Shown: one piece after another, positions 15,274-29,200 of the stretch
How the letters are laid out: every line of letters starts with the position of its first letter
How positions within the stretch are numbered: the stretch's first letter is position 1
From: Eleginops maclovinus
Taxonomy: Eukaryota; Chordata; Actinopteri; Perciformes; Eleginopidae
Direction: 5' to 3'
Length of the DNA stretch: 64,000 bases
Assembly: GCF_036324505.1 (NCBI RefSeq)
Contig: NC_086370.1
Coordinates: 14,162,600 to 14,226,599, forward strand
The notes under the pieces: model-generated
The model's database searches: none
Seen by the model: only the letters and a program-made list of their open reading frames with translations
Told to the model about the DNA's origin: nothing
Position numbers and translations under genes: made by a program

Positions 15274-18200
15274 ATAGCTTTCTGAATGTGTTCATTATTA
15301 TATTACAGACATGACTGCTACTGTTTATGCTAATTCAGCATATTTTTTATTGTTCCAATTTGGGGTGGACCAATGATTTTGACCTTTAGTTACGCATTTA
15401 ATTCGCAGAGTCACAAGGCGAAAATGTTCTCTGCTGGGTTCCTTAAAAGTTCTGCAGACAGCACAGCGTCCTTGAACCTGCAGAACTATTGTTGTAAACC
15501 TTTTTAGTGATCCTTGGGACTAAATTGTAGGAAACCTAAACTAAAGTCAGTTCAAGTCCACTAAAGTCCTTATCTAGTCATCATTGTTCAGCTTTAGTTA
15601 CCTTGCCGACTTTGGGGATTACTGTAGGGCATGTTTCGGTAACTCAACATTTTTTACTTTGTTTGAATAAGAGATCAAGAGTGATACATTTAAGTACAGA
15701 GCTGAAGAACTACAGTTCAGTGTAGAAGAGAGACTTCTGTGGAAAAAAGCAACATAAAACAAGTCATCTGTATTGTAGTGATTATGTTAAGTGATGCAAT
15801 AATGTGTACAATTCTTTGGGGTTTATTGATAACAATACAACATAATTTATGTGTTTATTTGTGCTTTTTAAAAAAAATTATCAACCTGAATGAGCCATGG
15901 CACCAATGGGATAATGTTGTCAAATAACTGTAGTGGAGTGAAATGTAAATCTTTTCATTAAAATATAGTGGGGTAGGAATATGAAGTAGGAGAAAGTACC
16001 TCAATACTGTACAGAACTTTTACATGTATTTGACCATAACCAAGGTGTAATGAAGCTGAGGCATGTGGCCATGGAGGTTACCTTCAAGTCCAGGCCATCT
16101 GGAGATCCCACCCTCAGGTGACATGACTCGGTACCATTGTAGAGTTTCCTTTCTGTGGACATCCACAGAAATGTGTGTAACAGAGAGACCTCGTGTTACC
16201 GCACATGAACTCAGAGCAGAGACTCGGCATGGATCCTTGTTAACAACAGCCGGCAGTGACAATAATCCTTTTCCATTTGACTTCTCCAGACACTTTATTC
16301 ATCTCATCGAGACAGTTGAAGCTCTTCTCAACAGGCTTTGAATAATAATCCACATTAAGAGAAAAGAAAATACATGAATCCATTTAAACTAATAAAGAAC
16401 TAAATGTAAACACATAAATAGCATCAAGATAAGATATAAATTCCTCTCTCTTAGCAGCAGTGGGTTTCTGTTGCACAGGGATTTCACTTCTTGTCATCTG
16501 GCACTCGCTGTGTTTACACACACACATCATGCAGCATTATACATCAATGCAGGACTAAAAAGCAAGTCAAATATGCTGGTTCCAAGACTAAACATCATCT
16601 TTTACATTTCAGGAAGACATTATATTGCAATATAAATAATCTCTTTCTTTACACAGTCTAGCAGGCATACAGTACAGGTGAATCAACATGTCTGCACAAC
16701 TTGCTGCACTCTCAAATACAGTACAAGATAAATACGTGACACGTGGGAATTAACATACAAAAATGGACTATACATCATCGCTTGGCCCACAAGTTTTATA
16801 TCTCAGCTTCTCCTCTAAAGACAAGGGTTGGCACATAGGTTATCTTGATCTTCAACATGATAGAGGAACAAGACTTAATATTTAATCTGCTCCGGGATAT
16901 TCTATCTCAATGTACATCTTTTCATGAGAATACATTAAATATTATAACCTTCACTCCCTTGGTTCTCCTCATTAATCAAAGAAGTTGTTCTTGAGAGAAC
17001 AAGCTACATAAGCCTTCAGATATAGGACATCGTGTTTCTTTCTCACCACAGCCTTAAAGGGTAGGTTCATATTAGTCATTAAAATAGTAGGTAATTTGGC
17101 CTCCTGTAATTGTTCCTGCTTTTTTAATGTATACACTACAAGACTAATCATAACAGCATGTATTCTATTAGCACCAACTTTACATGTCTTTGTAAATTGG
17201 AACATGTACTTTAAATAGCTTTAGCCTTTGAATTTGGCACATAGACTTCCCCCTGAAGATCATCATCACCCCTCTGTTATCCTCTGCAATAACAACTAAC
17301 ATTGTTATTATAACATACATGATCATAAGCTACATTATCAACAGTTTTCACATAACTAAATGTTATCTTCATTTTTACAAATGATACCCAGCAGCACACA
17401 GCTGTACAGACGATATGCTTTCATAGCTGCTCTGTCGCTTGATGCCCAAAATAGAGAGGATATCAAAACATTGAAAATGTATTTAGGGCCTAATACTGGG
17501 CAACAGTGATGTTTTGGAATTAAATAGCATTATGGCATTACCTTCCACTTCTTGACACTTCTCAAAATCACAATGGATCAACATTGACAAGCATGTCCGT
17601 ACAACTCAAAGTTCCTCTCCTGTCATACACCCTCAATGTGTGTACGCATGTGGGTTTATACATTGTCCATTGAGCTCCTTTATTTGCTCTTTATCAATGT
17701 TAAGTCAGTTTTTAATTCAATCCATCAGCCCCAGGTTGGGTATCCATTCCACTGGGATGAAACATGAAGGCATCAAAAAGAACAGGAGGCTGAACACAAG
17801 CAAAACTGCACCCGACTGCTGCGGTAAACTGTCTTTGGAGGCTCGTCTCGTCCAGATAGGAAAATGTCTGGTTGAGATTAACTGATCCACTGCAGCAAAA
17901 CATCTCAGATTCTAAAACAAATTTCCAGTGAGCGGTTTAACTTCAACCTGACAAGCAGGGGGGTTTTGCTCAAAGTTAACTTTGTGGCTAAGGAAGAGGA
18001 AAAGGGCTACACTCCCAGAGTTGTTTTAAAGACGATGTAATGAGGGGGTTTTAAAGGGGAAAAAAACTCAAAATGGTCAAAGACAGAACCAGACACACAC
18101 TGTGGAAACATGGAAATCTAGACGCTCAAACAGGGCTTCATTTTTCCAGTTTTGTCTTTTGTTTGATGTTGTGTGGGTGGTAATAAAATGTTGCTACATA

Positions 18201-19773
18201 GTGATGATCTTTTGTCTTGTAAGCCTCCACTCACACAGCAGCCGGACAGGATGTATTATCCCACAAAGAGACACAGAATGTATGCTCATTGTCTCAATTC
18301 CACGCTTCTCATTGTCAGTAGTATTGAGGAGAAGCCGTATACAGAACTTCCTCTGTCTGACCCTAGAGGGAGCTACAACTGTGTTTCGCTTATAAAAACA
18401 AAACAAAAACTGACCCCAACATTTCTGAAAACAAATGACAGAACGAATCAATAAAGCGAAATACTTTGATGATTAAGACATTTTAATTCACTCTTAGCTC
18501 CTTGTGCTTCCTAATGTTGTGTGCATATCAGAAACAAACACATTCTAGAGGAATGTCTTTTTAAATTTGTATAATAAAAACATTATTTGAATCTACATGA
18601 AAAGTGTAGAAAGACAACATCCCGCTGTAGTAACATCAACCCACACTGTTTTCTCTAGCCTGAACCAAAGATGCCAGTGTGTTCAGTTCTCATTAGAGAC
18701 ACTAATCCTTAGTCATTGACATCTTCTAATGAAGCAGGCTTTAATCGTACACTCAGTAAGCGATGACACAGATACACACAGATGTACACACTACCAAGGA
18801 AACTAGAGCAGGCAAACAGGGCCTGGGTTTACTTGCGTTCCAAATGAGCTGAGACCACAGAAAAATGTGTCTCCACACCTGCCAGATTCTGTGTGCAGGA
18901 ACACATAGCCCTGTGCGTGTATATGCATGTGCATGCACGACCCCTTAGTAGTGTCTGTATGAGTAATTGTTCATGGTTGTGTATATTTCTATGAGTTTGT
19001 GTAACCTACAGCTGTGATGTGGATCACTAGCGTCCACTGCTGTAAACAAGAAAGATAAATAATCCAAGGTGCTCTTTGTTCGCCGTTTGATATTGAAGCC
19101 AAATGCATGTGAACTGAGCATAGAACCGAGGGTCCCACAGCAGGACCAATTTGCCAGAATTCAAGCCTGACTCCAGCCACCTCACATGAATGCAATCATT
19201 CAGCGAGACAGGAGAACATAGCTCCCCCAGGAGGCTGGTGGTTTTCCTCCTTCCAGATTTCAGAGCTGCTGCACAGACCAAAGACTACACTAGTGATAGT
19301 GACCCCCCTGAAAACAATCAAGCATTGACGTCCAGTCTAATCAAGATTAAACCTGCTGAATCATGCCTACGACAGAGATGCTGTGACTCATGGAAACAGA
19401 CGTGATGAAATGAGAGAAAAGGCGAATGGAAAAATTGGAAGAAAATAAATCATGATTTTGTCGGTTTGGATAGTTTTCGGAGAGTGAAAGATGTTCCCTA
19501 AATGAGAGTTGGCTTATATACCCGTCTGCCTCCTATGTGTGGTTTTTGCTGCACTTCTTATTCTGTTATCCAGTGTGTAAGCCAGATCCTGTTCTCAAGG
19601 TTGTATGTCATAGGCCCAAGCAGGGAGAGTGTGAATGCTGTGGATCACCTCCTCGCCTCTTATGCTCTCCGCTTGTCTCAGAACCTGGTGCTCTCATGTT
19701 TCAGCATGCGGATGTTGGTAAGCGTCCCGCTGCCCCTGTGGTGGAACCCGTAATCCTGGCACTGCCCCTCCAG
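15274..19773 (-). other. GOLGA7B 3' UTR (part) and intergenic DNA
   Basis: Sequence downstream of the GOLGA7B stop on the - strand. AATAAA signals in - orientation (TTTATT on the + strand) occur at 17679-17684 and 16294-16299, so a 3' UTR of about 2.1 kb or 3.5 kb is possible. Open frames here show no family resemblance. Confidence 0.4.
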
Positions 19774-19860
19774 TCACCGAGCGCTGCTGCCTGCCGACGA
19801 CATGCTGCTGCTGGGACTGGAGCTGCCCGAGCCTCGGTCTTCAAAGACACTGATCTCTAG
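19774..19860 (-). CDS. GOLGA7B: GOLGA7B last coding exon, Ser-rich tail
   Basis: Reading the - strand, acceptor CTCAG (19865-19861) is followed by [12 protein letters not shown], a serine-rich stretch ending SSAR, and stop TGA (19776-19774). It matches the IEISIYEDR...serine-rich C-terminus of GOLGA7B, with a shorter tail than the human protein. Confidence 0.93.
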   Translation of the reverse strand, partial: LEISVFEDRGSGSSSPSSSMSSAGSSAR

Positions 19861-20159
19861 CTGAGGACACGGAGAATGTCAAGGATCATGATGATTGACG
19901 GTGATAAAATACAGGCAAGAAAGTGCTGAAGGATGCAATTAAAAAAGCCCTGCATCATTTCATACTAAAACCTTTTGCTCACTTAAATGGAGAGCTAAAG
20001 CAGACCACCAATCTTTCTGTTTTGCTCACACTTCATTTCATCCCCTGTTGATGTGGTTGTGCACACAAAATAAACATTTAATGTCAGATGAGGTGGCTTG
20101 TGAAAATGTTCTACTTGAGAGATCAGTATCGTACAACAAACAAACAAACAGAAGAAGTC

Positions 20160-20245
<86 letters not shown>

Positions 20246-23200
20246 TGTGTGTCTGCTTCCTGCCCCGCTCTGCATCCCAACTTTCCTGTTAATTCTTATC
20301 TCCTATCTCAGATCCAAATACAATTGCATCTTGTGTTGGCTTAAAAGAGGTTGTAGAATCTGGAACAGCTCATGACAAGTACAACTAAATCCCGGAACTT
20401 CTCAAACTAGATGTGTAGATTTGTCAACTCAAGGGTTTTTGAGTCAAATCACAGTATGTTGAAAAATGTCAAAGATGTAGAAGTGAGACATATGTTGTGC
20501 TGTTCTTTGGGGGATTGAGGTCCCCATCATTCACAAACAGAGACTATATTGTACAGGGGTGTATTAGCTAATAGGCTGGCCCTGTGACTTGGAGCTTGTC
20601 CTTTGAGCCAGGTTTATGTGATGGTCTACTGGATACATTCTCTCTCTCTTTTTGACTTTTAACTTCATGAGGAACTTTTTTGGGTTAAGTCCAACTAACA
20701 AAGAGATATCCACATATGGCTTCTGCAAACCATAGAAGATCTTAAAATTAGCCAAAAACCTTTGAAAAGATTGTGATGGACCACCCTGTTTTGGAACAAC
20801 AAAAAAGAACAAAAGGTCCTGAGCAAAAAAAACCTCAGAACTGCAAGTGCATACACACCTTAGGCTGCTGATTCATCACATCACCGCACAACTTTTTCAC
20901 CTTTTCCCGTCAAAGGACATTTTTTCAGGCCTGCCCTCCTTTAAATTTACACCTGGGAATGACAGTTGGCCATTGAACAGCTCCTCTGACACAGCTGGAG
21001 TTTGAGTGCCTTGTTCAAGGGTACCTTGATGGTAATGTTTGAGAAAGAGAAGTGTTCCTTGTTCATTTATCCAACTAGTATGTTTCTAGAAGTTCCATTA
21101 TTCTAACTAGTGATCTTTATTCCTATTTCCCGAAGCCTGGTTTCTGCAAACTCCTAAATACTGCAACCTCATATCCGTCTTTATATCACTGAATGTTCTC
21201 TTCAGGCATTTTTTACACTCTTGGGCTGCAGATCAGGGAAGGATACAACTCTCATTCCTCTCTCTATGGGATCTGTAAGTAGCAGACCTCTAGGAGCGTA
21301 TATCTTCTCATTCTGCTCATGGATGTATCCTGATATCTTCTTCAGCACCTGGAGTGAAACAAGAGGGTTGGTGAGGGTTAAGAAAACGACAGAGGCTATC
21401 ACAGACAATCAAGATTTGATTAAAACCATTGGAGGGATAGTGAAAGCCTCAAAACACAAGCCTACGATGTGATCCAGCAAAAAGTTATCTGAACAGACAT
21501 ACAAGGAGGGGATCCATTACCTGCTTATTTCGTTTCAAAGTGCACTCTGTGTTACATGTGAGAACCATGTAGATAAAAAGAGGCCAAACCATGGTAGGCC
21601 TGCAGAAACTTCAAGTGTGTGGGTTTGCAGTCCTGCGTGTACAATACTTAAACTCATTGCCTGTCTTTATTTCCCCTGAACATTATAATCTAAACTCAAA
21701 GTAATTATATTATGCTCTAAGTACGGAAGTTATTTTATACCTATTTCTAGGCCACTCATGTCAAGCAAGGCTTTATGTATTGAATTAATAAAATGTACAG
21801 CTTTTCTCTTTTTGAAGTTTTCCATTTGGACGTTATGGTTCCTGATTCCAAAGATGGCTCTCCCAGGCTACATGTCATGCCTTGGTTAACTGTCTGGGCA
21901 ATTCGGAAACACTCTACAATGTGAGGTGGACAGTTTATTTGGATTGCATTGGCACTGGACTTACTGTATATCTCAGTTTTGCAAGTGAGTATTGCATCAA
22001 ATGTGTGCTAAATACCCAGGAACAGCAGTGGAGTGAAGCTGAGCACCAAGTTCAGACCATGCCTTGGCACAGAAATTCAAACAAGCATGCCTGTATTAAC
22101 TTACTCTACACATTACAGCTACACACATTGTTTAGAGAGTTTAACAAAACCCAAGCACTGGGAAGGTCTCCCATGGTCCCGCTGATAGCCACCAAATGAC
22201 TGTTGACTGATGCATGGAGATGCTAAACGGACTGATGATAGCCAAAGTGGCATCATTAGAGCAGCTTATTCAGCCTCAGATATGCCTCTGTGGACATCAA
22301 CAAGGCTGATGTGCCATGCCTCTCATAAACTCTGCCTAACCATGTCAATCAGCTCACCCATGCTCCACTGGGCCTCATGTACGCTGAAAGACCTGTCACC
22401 ACTCCTAAAAGGGAGATGCAATCTTGAGCACATCTGTGTGTCTCTACTAAGACAACACACATTTGTATCACTTAGTAAAAAAGGCCACAACATCATCTAC
22501 TGTATATCGAATCAGAGTGCTCATTTATTACAACTTTGGACTTATTTTTTTTAATCTTTAAGTTAATTATTAAGATCTAGTAACATCGGGACATTGCTAA
22601 AACTAGGTCCAATTGTGAAAGAAACATGAGCCATACTATTTACAACTTTAGGATGCATCCCTGACATTGATGGCACCTGAAGGTCTGGCTAACAACGTGA
22701 TTTGTTTAAAACCTGTATCGTTACTTGTGTTTCTGTCAAAGTGATTTTATTTGTAACAATTAATGGTTAACAATCCCTACACACCCCTTGAAGTATGATG
22801 TATTGGGGATGCAACACTTTTGTTTCTGATTTATTAAACATGAAATATTCACTTAACTACTTGTGTGAGTTAACTAAAGGTCACTGTAGCACTCAGCATT
22901 GACAGGTTAAATAAATAGAGAGTGAGCAACACACTGAGCAGCGCTCCTCTGGGATGTCAAAAGCCTGTTACAGCTGCAGGCACAGCTGGTAATGTAGTGA
23001 CCCCTGCTAGAGGAGACCAAAACCACAGAAGAATATTTTTTTCTATCTCCAACTGGAAAGACGAAATTGGAGATGTTTTTTCAATGAAATCCTGGAAATA
23101 AATTACATTTAGGAGAAAACAACACAGTAAATTCCTCAGTGAAAAACCATGAAAAGCAGTGGTGTGCTCCATTGTGATGCCTTAAATCAGTCAGATCTAT

Positions 23201-26200
23201 GTCAGTTAGACCTAAGCAGAAAGTTATCATTACTGGATCTTGTGTTATAATTCCATCAAAGACAATACAGCATCGTAAGAGCAGAGACACAGAGACACTG
23301 TCCTGATTTATTGTGGCCCAAAAGGTCAATCATGTCACTCCTGGAGAGTCCTCAGGGCAGCCTTATCCACCTCAGTATGACACAGCCCTTCTAGAAAAAG
23401 TTTTGAGTGTATGATCGCCTAAGAAGCAAAGGTGTCACAGTCTCTGTTTCACAAGCATGCCACGAGTGTTTGTTCCTCTGCAAGAAATACAGTTGTTTAT
23501 GTCACCAAGTGCAATATAAAGGGACTTACATGTGTCTGACTGAGACTTGAGTGTGCAGGCACATTTTTGTAAATAATAGAAGAACAAAAAATAGGAGATG
23601 AGGGCACATGGTGTGTGTGAGGGAAGCTTTTTGAACGCTTGTGTGCACATGTATCTGTATTGACATGCTGGGAGCAATCAGTGTCCTTTGATAGGGTGAG
23701 ATGTAAGCATCAAGGGCTCTGGGTGCTCCAATGAATCTGCACACTGATCCACGCACTCTGGTGTGTGGCCTCTTTATCAGCACACACACGTGCACGCACA
23801 AACAGCTTCAACTTGGGTGGGTACATTTGATCATTGTCAGTCACAACATCATACAGCAAAGATGGTTAAGTTAAACAAGTAAATAAACAGCTTTCCTGTG
23901 TGTTTGATAGCATTTTAGTGTCTAAATGGAGCGGCACCCAGCTGATGACGACATGAAAGGAACTCAGACCAATGCGTTTGCGCATGGCTTCATGACAGCA
24001 ACAAGTCCTTTTGTGCTTCTAGGTCAAGCTCCAAGTGTTTCTGTACTGCTTTGATAAAGAAATGTTTACTAAATGCAACAAAACTAGGGAGATGAATGTT
24101 GCGGGTGACAACGATCAGAACAGGGAGGCATGCTGGGACTTCACGCCACTGGAGTTTAATATAAAACAACCGACAAAGTCACAAAAGGTTAATCAAACTC
24201 CCTGTGTATGTGTCTGTGATTGTGGTATGAATGTGTGCGTGTTCCATCTCATGTAGTGACATGCTGCAACAAAGAGGTTTAGTCACCTGCCCTTTCTCAA
24301 GATGGACATCTTGGTTTTGATGCAGATAAATCCCACGTTATAGTTGGCGTGCCATGCCTTGTGCACCAGCACACAGGTGTGGGCTTTAGCGCGGGGTAGA
24401 CTAACAGCTGAGAGGAACATTTTCAGAGAGAGAATCAAGTGTAATGTCCTTATTTTGGTGGTTTTCCATGTACCAGGCGACCTTCTGGGTTCTTATAGGG
24501 TGGAAGTCGATGTAACTCATCCAGATCCACTCAATTACCTTAATGACTTTAATATTTTAGTAACGAAATTACATAATGATTCAATATTTATCATGACAGC
24601 AAAGTTGGCATGCTGGGTGTGCATGGATTTCTTCCAGGTGTTCTAGTTTCCTCCTCATATCCAAATGTGATATTTTCTGCATAGGTTATCTCTGCTTTCG
24701 TCCAATATATGCTACAAAATACTTTTTTAGCTACCTGCCACCCTCAACAGGATACTCGGCTCAGAAAAAGGATGAATGAATATTTAAATTGTTTTTAAAT
24801 TCACAGAGTCAGTCCACTGCGACAGACCGTGTTTACCCTTTAGGGCCTCATTAGATTTCTGCGATCCATACGTTGTTCTAACAGATTTTGTTAAGAGATT
24901 AGGGCCTCTTGAATAATGAGCAAGTTTTCTATGGGAGATCTATTTTAGCTGCAGGAAAAAGAAGATCATTGGGAAGCAATACCAAAACAAGCAGCGTGCT
25001 CTCAAGAAAGCTCCAAGGAATAATTCAACAGATAAGAAATATTTGCTGAAGATAAGATGAATATGTCAGTAAGATAAGATGGGATATTGTTATTATTAAT
25101 CGTTGTTGGGAAAGGCAGGTGTGAAGCACTCTAATGCCTGTAACTGCATAGACCTAATTCTTAAGGCAATGGGCCTTTTCTACAGTAGATATTTTCACTT
25201 GTAATGGTAGGAAGAGCAACAGTGTTTCTAATAACATTACTGAGGGATCTGTTCTATTCAAGTGTCTCAGTAAGCCATAGCAGTGTGACAGTGAGCCAGG
25301 ATGCATAATACCAGGACCCTGAAACTGAAGCAGCTAAATAGAATTCAGCCATTACTAACCTTATTATTTACACCTGAGCTTTTCCTGCTGTGAAACGCAA
25401 TCATATCTTCAGTAAAAAAAATTCCCGATGGGCCTATCTTAGCAACAAGACTAGAATCAGGGGAAAGAACTTGCCTTGTGATCCGTTTAAAGCTAAACCA
25501 CAACTTACCCAACCATTGTTACAACACATATTTCCCAAGCCTAACGTGCAGCTGATAAAAAGTTAAATGTTCCTTCTGGTTCATAAGTGTAGTTGAATAT
25601 TTTGAGAAATGTTAAAATTACAGTACCTTCTCATAGCGAGTCTCCATGCAGAGGAAGACGAAATAGGCCGTTGCACAGGCCAGACATCCTTCCAGGTACG
25701 ACTGGCCTCCGATTTTTTCTGCCTCCACATAATAAGAGTTCAGCGTCTTCACCGTCTCCTCGAGCAAGGTTCGCTCAATCTACAAACAAACACAAACAGA
25801 CATCCAGGTAGGGACATGGACATGCACACACCATAAGGACTGTGAAAGTCTTCTGGCATAACATGGGGAACAGGCTGTTCCACTATAAAACGGCCTGCCA
25901 AACACACCAGCTGCAATCTGCTCAACCCAAAGCACTCCTGCTTTGTCAGAGAATTTATCAACAAACTTCACTTAAAAACTAAGAAGAAATGTACATTAAA
26001 AGATGCATTTTTAAACTGTGACAGCAGTCAGTAGTAGTTTGCACATTTAAAAGGCTCAATAATGGTCCCTTTGCCACTGACCCCCACTGTGTTTCTCTCT
26101 GTGTTTATGTTTCCTTTTTGCTCTGTTTCTGTGGACTGTTAAGACGCTAATTACTAGACAAATCTACAATAATACCCCAATATAACAGCATTCACAGATG

Positions 26201-29200
26201 CTAATGTAGAAGGGTGAAAAGAGCAAATAAACAGCACAAATTCTCCAGAGCCTAAAGTGAGTGTAAAAAAGTAGAAGGGCTTCATTAGCATCAACTTTCT
26301 TTTGAGGATCAGAAGATTTTTAATACACTTTTAATACTTGTACTGTGTTTGTCGGCTGACTTAGAACTGCAGGACTTCAGAGCTCAAAAGCTTGTATCCT
26401 TTTGTGGATGGGATGAAAATACTTTACAAGCTAACACACTTCAATCACGTCTGTTCTTTCATATAGGGATGCACCATATAATCTTATTAAGCTGTACTGA
26501 GCCATCAATCTTTCCGTATTTGAGAACGGGGTGTTGCTGCAGGTAAGTTGGGTTTTGGTCAACATATTACATTGTGCCTAGATGTGTATATAAATGTGTT
26601 TGTGCTCACCCTGTTGTCGAGCTCTGAGGGGAACTTGGCCTGGAAGCGGCACACGGTTCCTTCAGTGTAGTCCCTCTGAACAAACACCTTGGTGACCAGC
26701 GATGCATTGTGCCTCAGCTCCTGAAGGTTATGAAACTGAGCAGACAGGAGAAAAGCACACGTGTTAAATGTGTGGTCGTACTAGATTGACAGGGTTATTT
26801 GATTTGTTTTGGTGTGTAGTGTTCAAAAAACCAATGCACATAGAATGGAAAATGTGTCTTTGGCAATGGATGATCATGACCATACACCGTACAACATACA
26901 GTGCATACACAGAAAAAGTGACTAAGTAGCAATCTTAATAAAAATAGTGGTGTGTTCTTCCACTGCCCGGGGTCCATTAACATATCAGTTGTATTGGGGG
27001 TAACATAAGGTTCTCCAATATTTCCTAATAGTATTTTATGGACAACACAGGTACATAAGGGCTACACAGTGTGAGATCGGTACTGTGTTACTACCTCAAC
27101 ACTTCATTCCTCCAGCATCAATAGACCCAATTGCAGTAATAACACTTTGAAAGATATCCTTTTGCAGCACTTTGGTGCTGAGTGGTGTGTTTTACACCCA
27201 AACAGCCATTCCCCTGAGAGGAATCCAGCAGCAACCAAGTGGGCCAATGTAACATGCCCCCTGCTGATATAAATTACTCCCCTCAAGAGGATGGCAATTA
27301 GAGATACAGGAGAGTAAAGGGAGGGAGAAGGGAATGAACAAAAGAGTGTTTGGAAATTGAGTATAAAACAGAAAAGGAGGCTTGTTTTTATTCCAGAGCT
27401 TCAAACTTTATTTGTGCTTCATATTTCTCAGAATGTGTTGACCATTGTGTAGTTGTTGGCTTATTATATTCTCTACATTTTTATTCCGTGGATGGTTTGT
27501 CCAGCTACTGAAGTGTTGTTATAATTAAGAGCTAGCATATTTTCTGTTTATGAGGTTGCCTGAGCAGGAGAGAGTCGTTTCCAAGTAAGCAGACATAGTA
27601 CAGTGCCAGCCTTTCATCTCTATATAGAGTATATCACTCACAACCCAGAATAGCATCCAAGCTGCTATTTTTGTCAGCCAAAAGCCAAAATCATCTCACT
27701 GCCAATAGATCTTTCTGTCTGCCAGAGCTTCGAATATCTTTCTTTTTGCTTTCTCTCAAACACAACGCCCCCCCCCCCATCTCCTTCCTACGGTATCTTC
27801 AGGCCATCATGATGAACAACAAGTCTCTCTATTAATAGAAGCAATTATCAGCACACGATTGAGAATCCTTTATCCAAGTAAGAATCATTTGTCCGAGAGT
27901 GAGGTACAAAAAAGATTCATACGGGTACTTTGTTCGTCACTGTGAGATTTCATTGGTTGTAGAGGTCTCGCAGTCAAATTTTTACTTGAGTAGTTTTAAC
28001 TTCTTTGCTTCACACAGATATTAGCAGTGAAACTTACACTGGTATGCAAAGCAGGAGTTTTGTTTTGCTGAAAGATTTAAACCTGATATCTAGGTTTGGT
28101 TTTGTAGATTGTTGTGCTTCAGGTTTTTTTTAAAGAGAGATAATGGAGGGTAGCAAAGACAAACAAAAAGAAGAAAGGAATGACAATGAAGAAGACATGA
28201 GGAAATATGGAAGTCACAAAGGAAATAAAGAAGCAAAAAAGATACTGTAGTTAAAAAAAAACCTTGAAAAAAGGATGGGAGGAAATAAAGATGGAAAAAG
28301 ATTTTTTTAAAAGGTTAAGGAAACAATTTCTGAAACTTTAGTTGACAGAAGTTCAGAACAGAGAGTGAACCCCACCAGCTTGAATTGCACTGTCACATGC
28401 TCAGCATTCAGGCCAGTGGGACATCACTGTGTGTTTTGACTTGTTGTTGACCTACTGACCTCTCTCTTACATCTCTCTGCTACATGTAGCTCACAGCTGA
28501 GCAAAGCAGGCAAGTGCCATGAGTCTCTGTGGCGGCCAATCAAACATGGAGTCCATTTATTTCTCCAAACAGACAACCTCAAAGGACATGTCCAAGGCAA
28601 TCCCATGATTTTAACAAACAAGGAAACTTGTGTGACACAATGAAAACTGATTTGTCCAATGGGGATGTCATAGTTAAAGGTCACTACTGACTGGTTGGGT
28701 CTGCCAGTGTATTCTGTGTCATTTCATGTCATGTTCTGATTGATGGTTTATAGATATGGATCATAACCTCAACATTGTTCGATTTTGCTAGTAGCAGTAA
28801 TACAAATAATTTTCCACTGCCCAAATCCTCAACACCTACTCTGTTTTGATAATAGAAAGCGTAACCATTAATTGTTTCTTTGGTTATGTTGTGTTGATGT
28901 TACCGGGCAGATTGGTCTTTTCTCTGTCCATTAGAGCCTTTAAGATAAATGTTTTCTGTTGGCATATTGTTGATGTTTACTTTTCTGCGTGGGAGATCAG
29001 GGTTCAAATCCAGCCTATTACTGTGTCTAAGTATAGCACACACTCAGACAGTAATGTTAAAATGTCATACTGATCACACAGGACTATTAAGAAGCTCTGC
29101 GTCATGCAGCCCTGTCTAACTTCTCCTTCCACCCACACATCCATTACTTTTAGTTTGCACATTGATTTACTGCAAAATGAAATTGACTCAGTTAAAGCAA

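Noticed and set aside
21202..21246. Read-through of GOLGA7B exon 4 to a stop (VSFPDLQ...)
   Set aside because: The family continuation (LEISVFEDR with a Ser-rich tail) is found in a separate exon at 19774-19860 with a good acceptor, so the GTATCC donor is preferred. A minor read-through isoform cannot be excluded.
29001..29011. tRNA-like B box GGTTCAAATCC
   Set aside because: No A box at the right distance and no cloverleaf; probably chance or a very old SINE trace.
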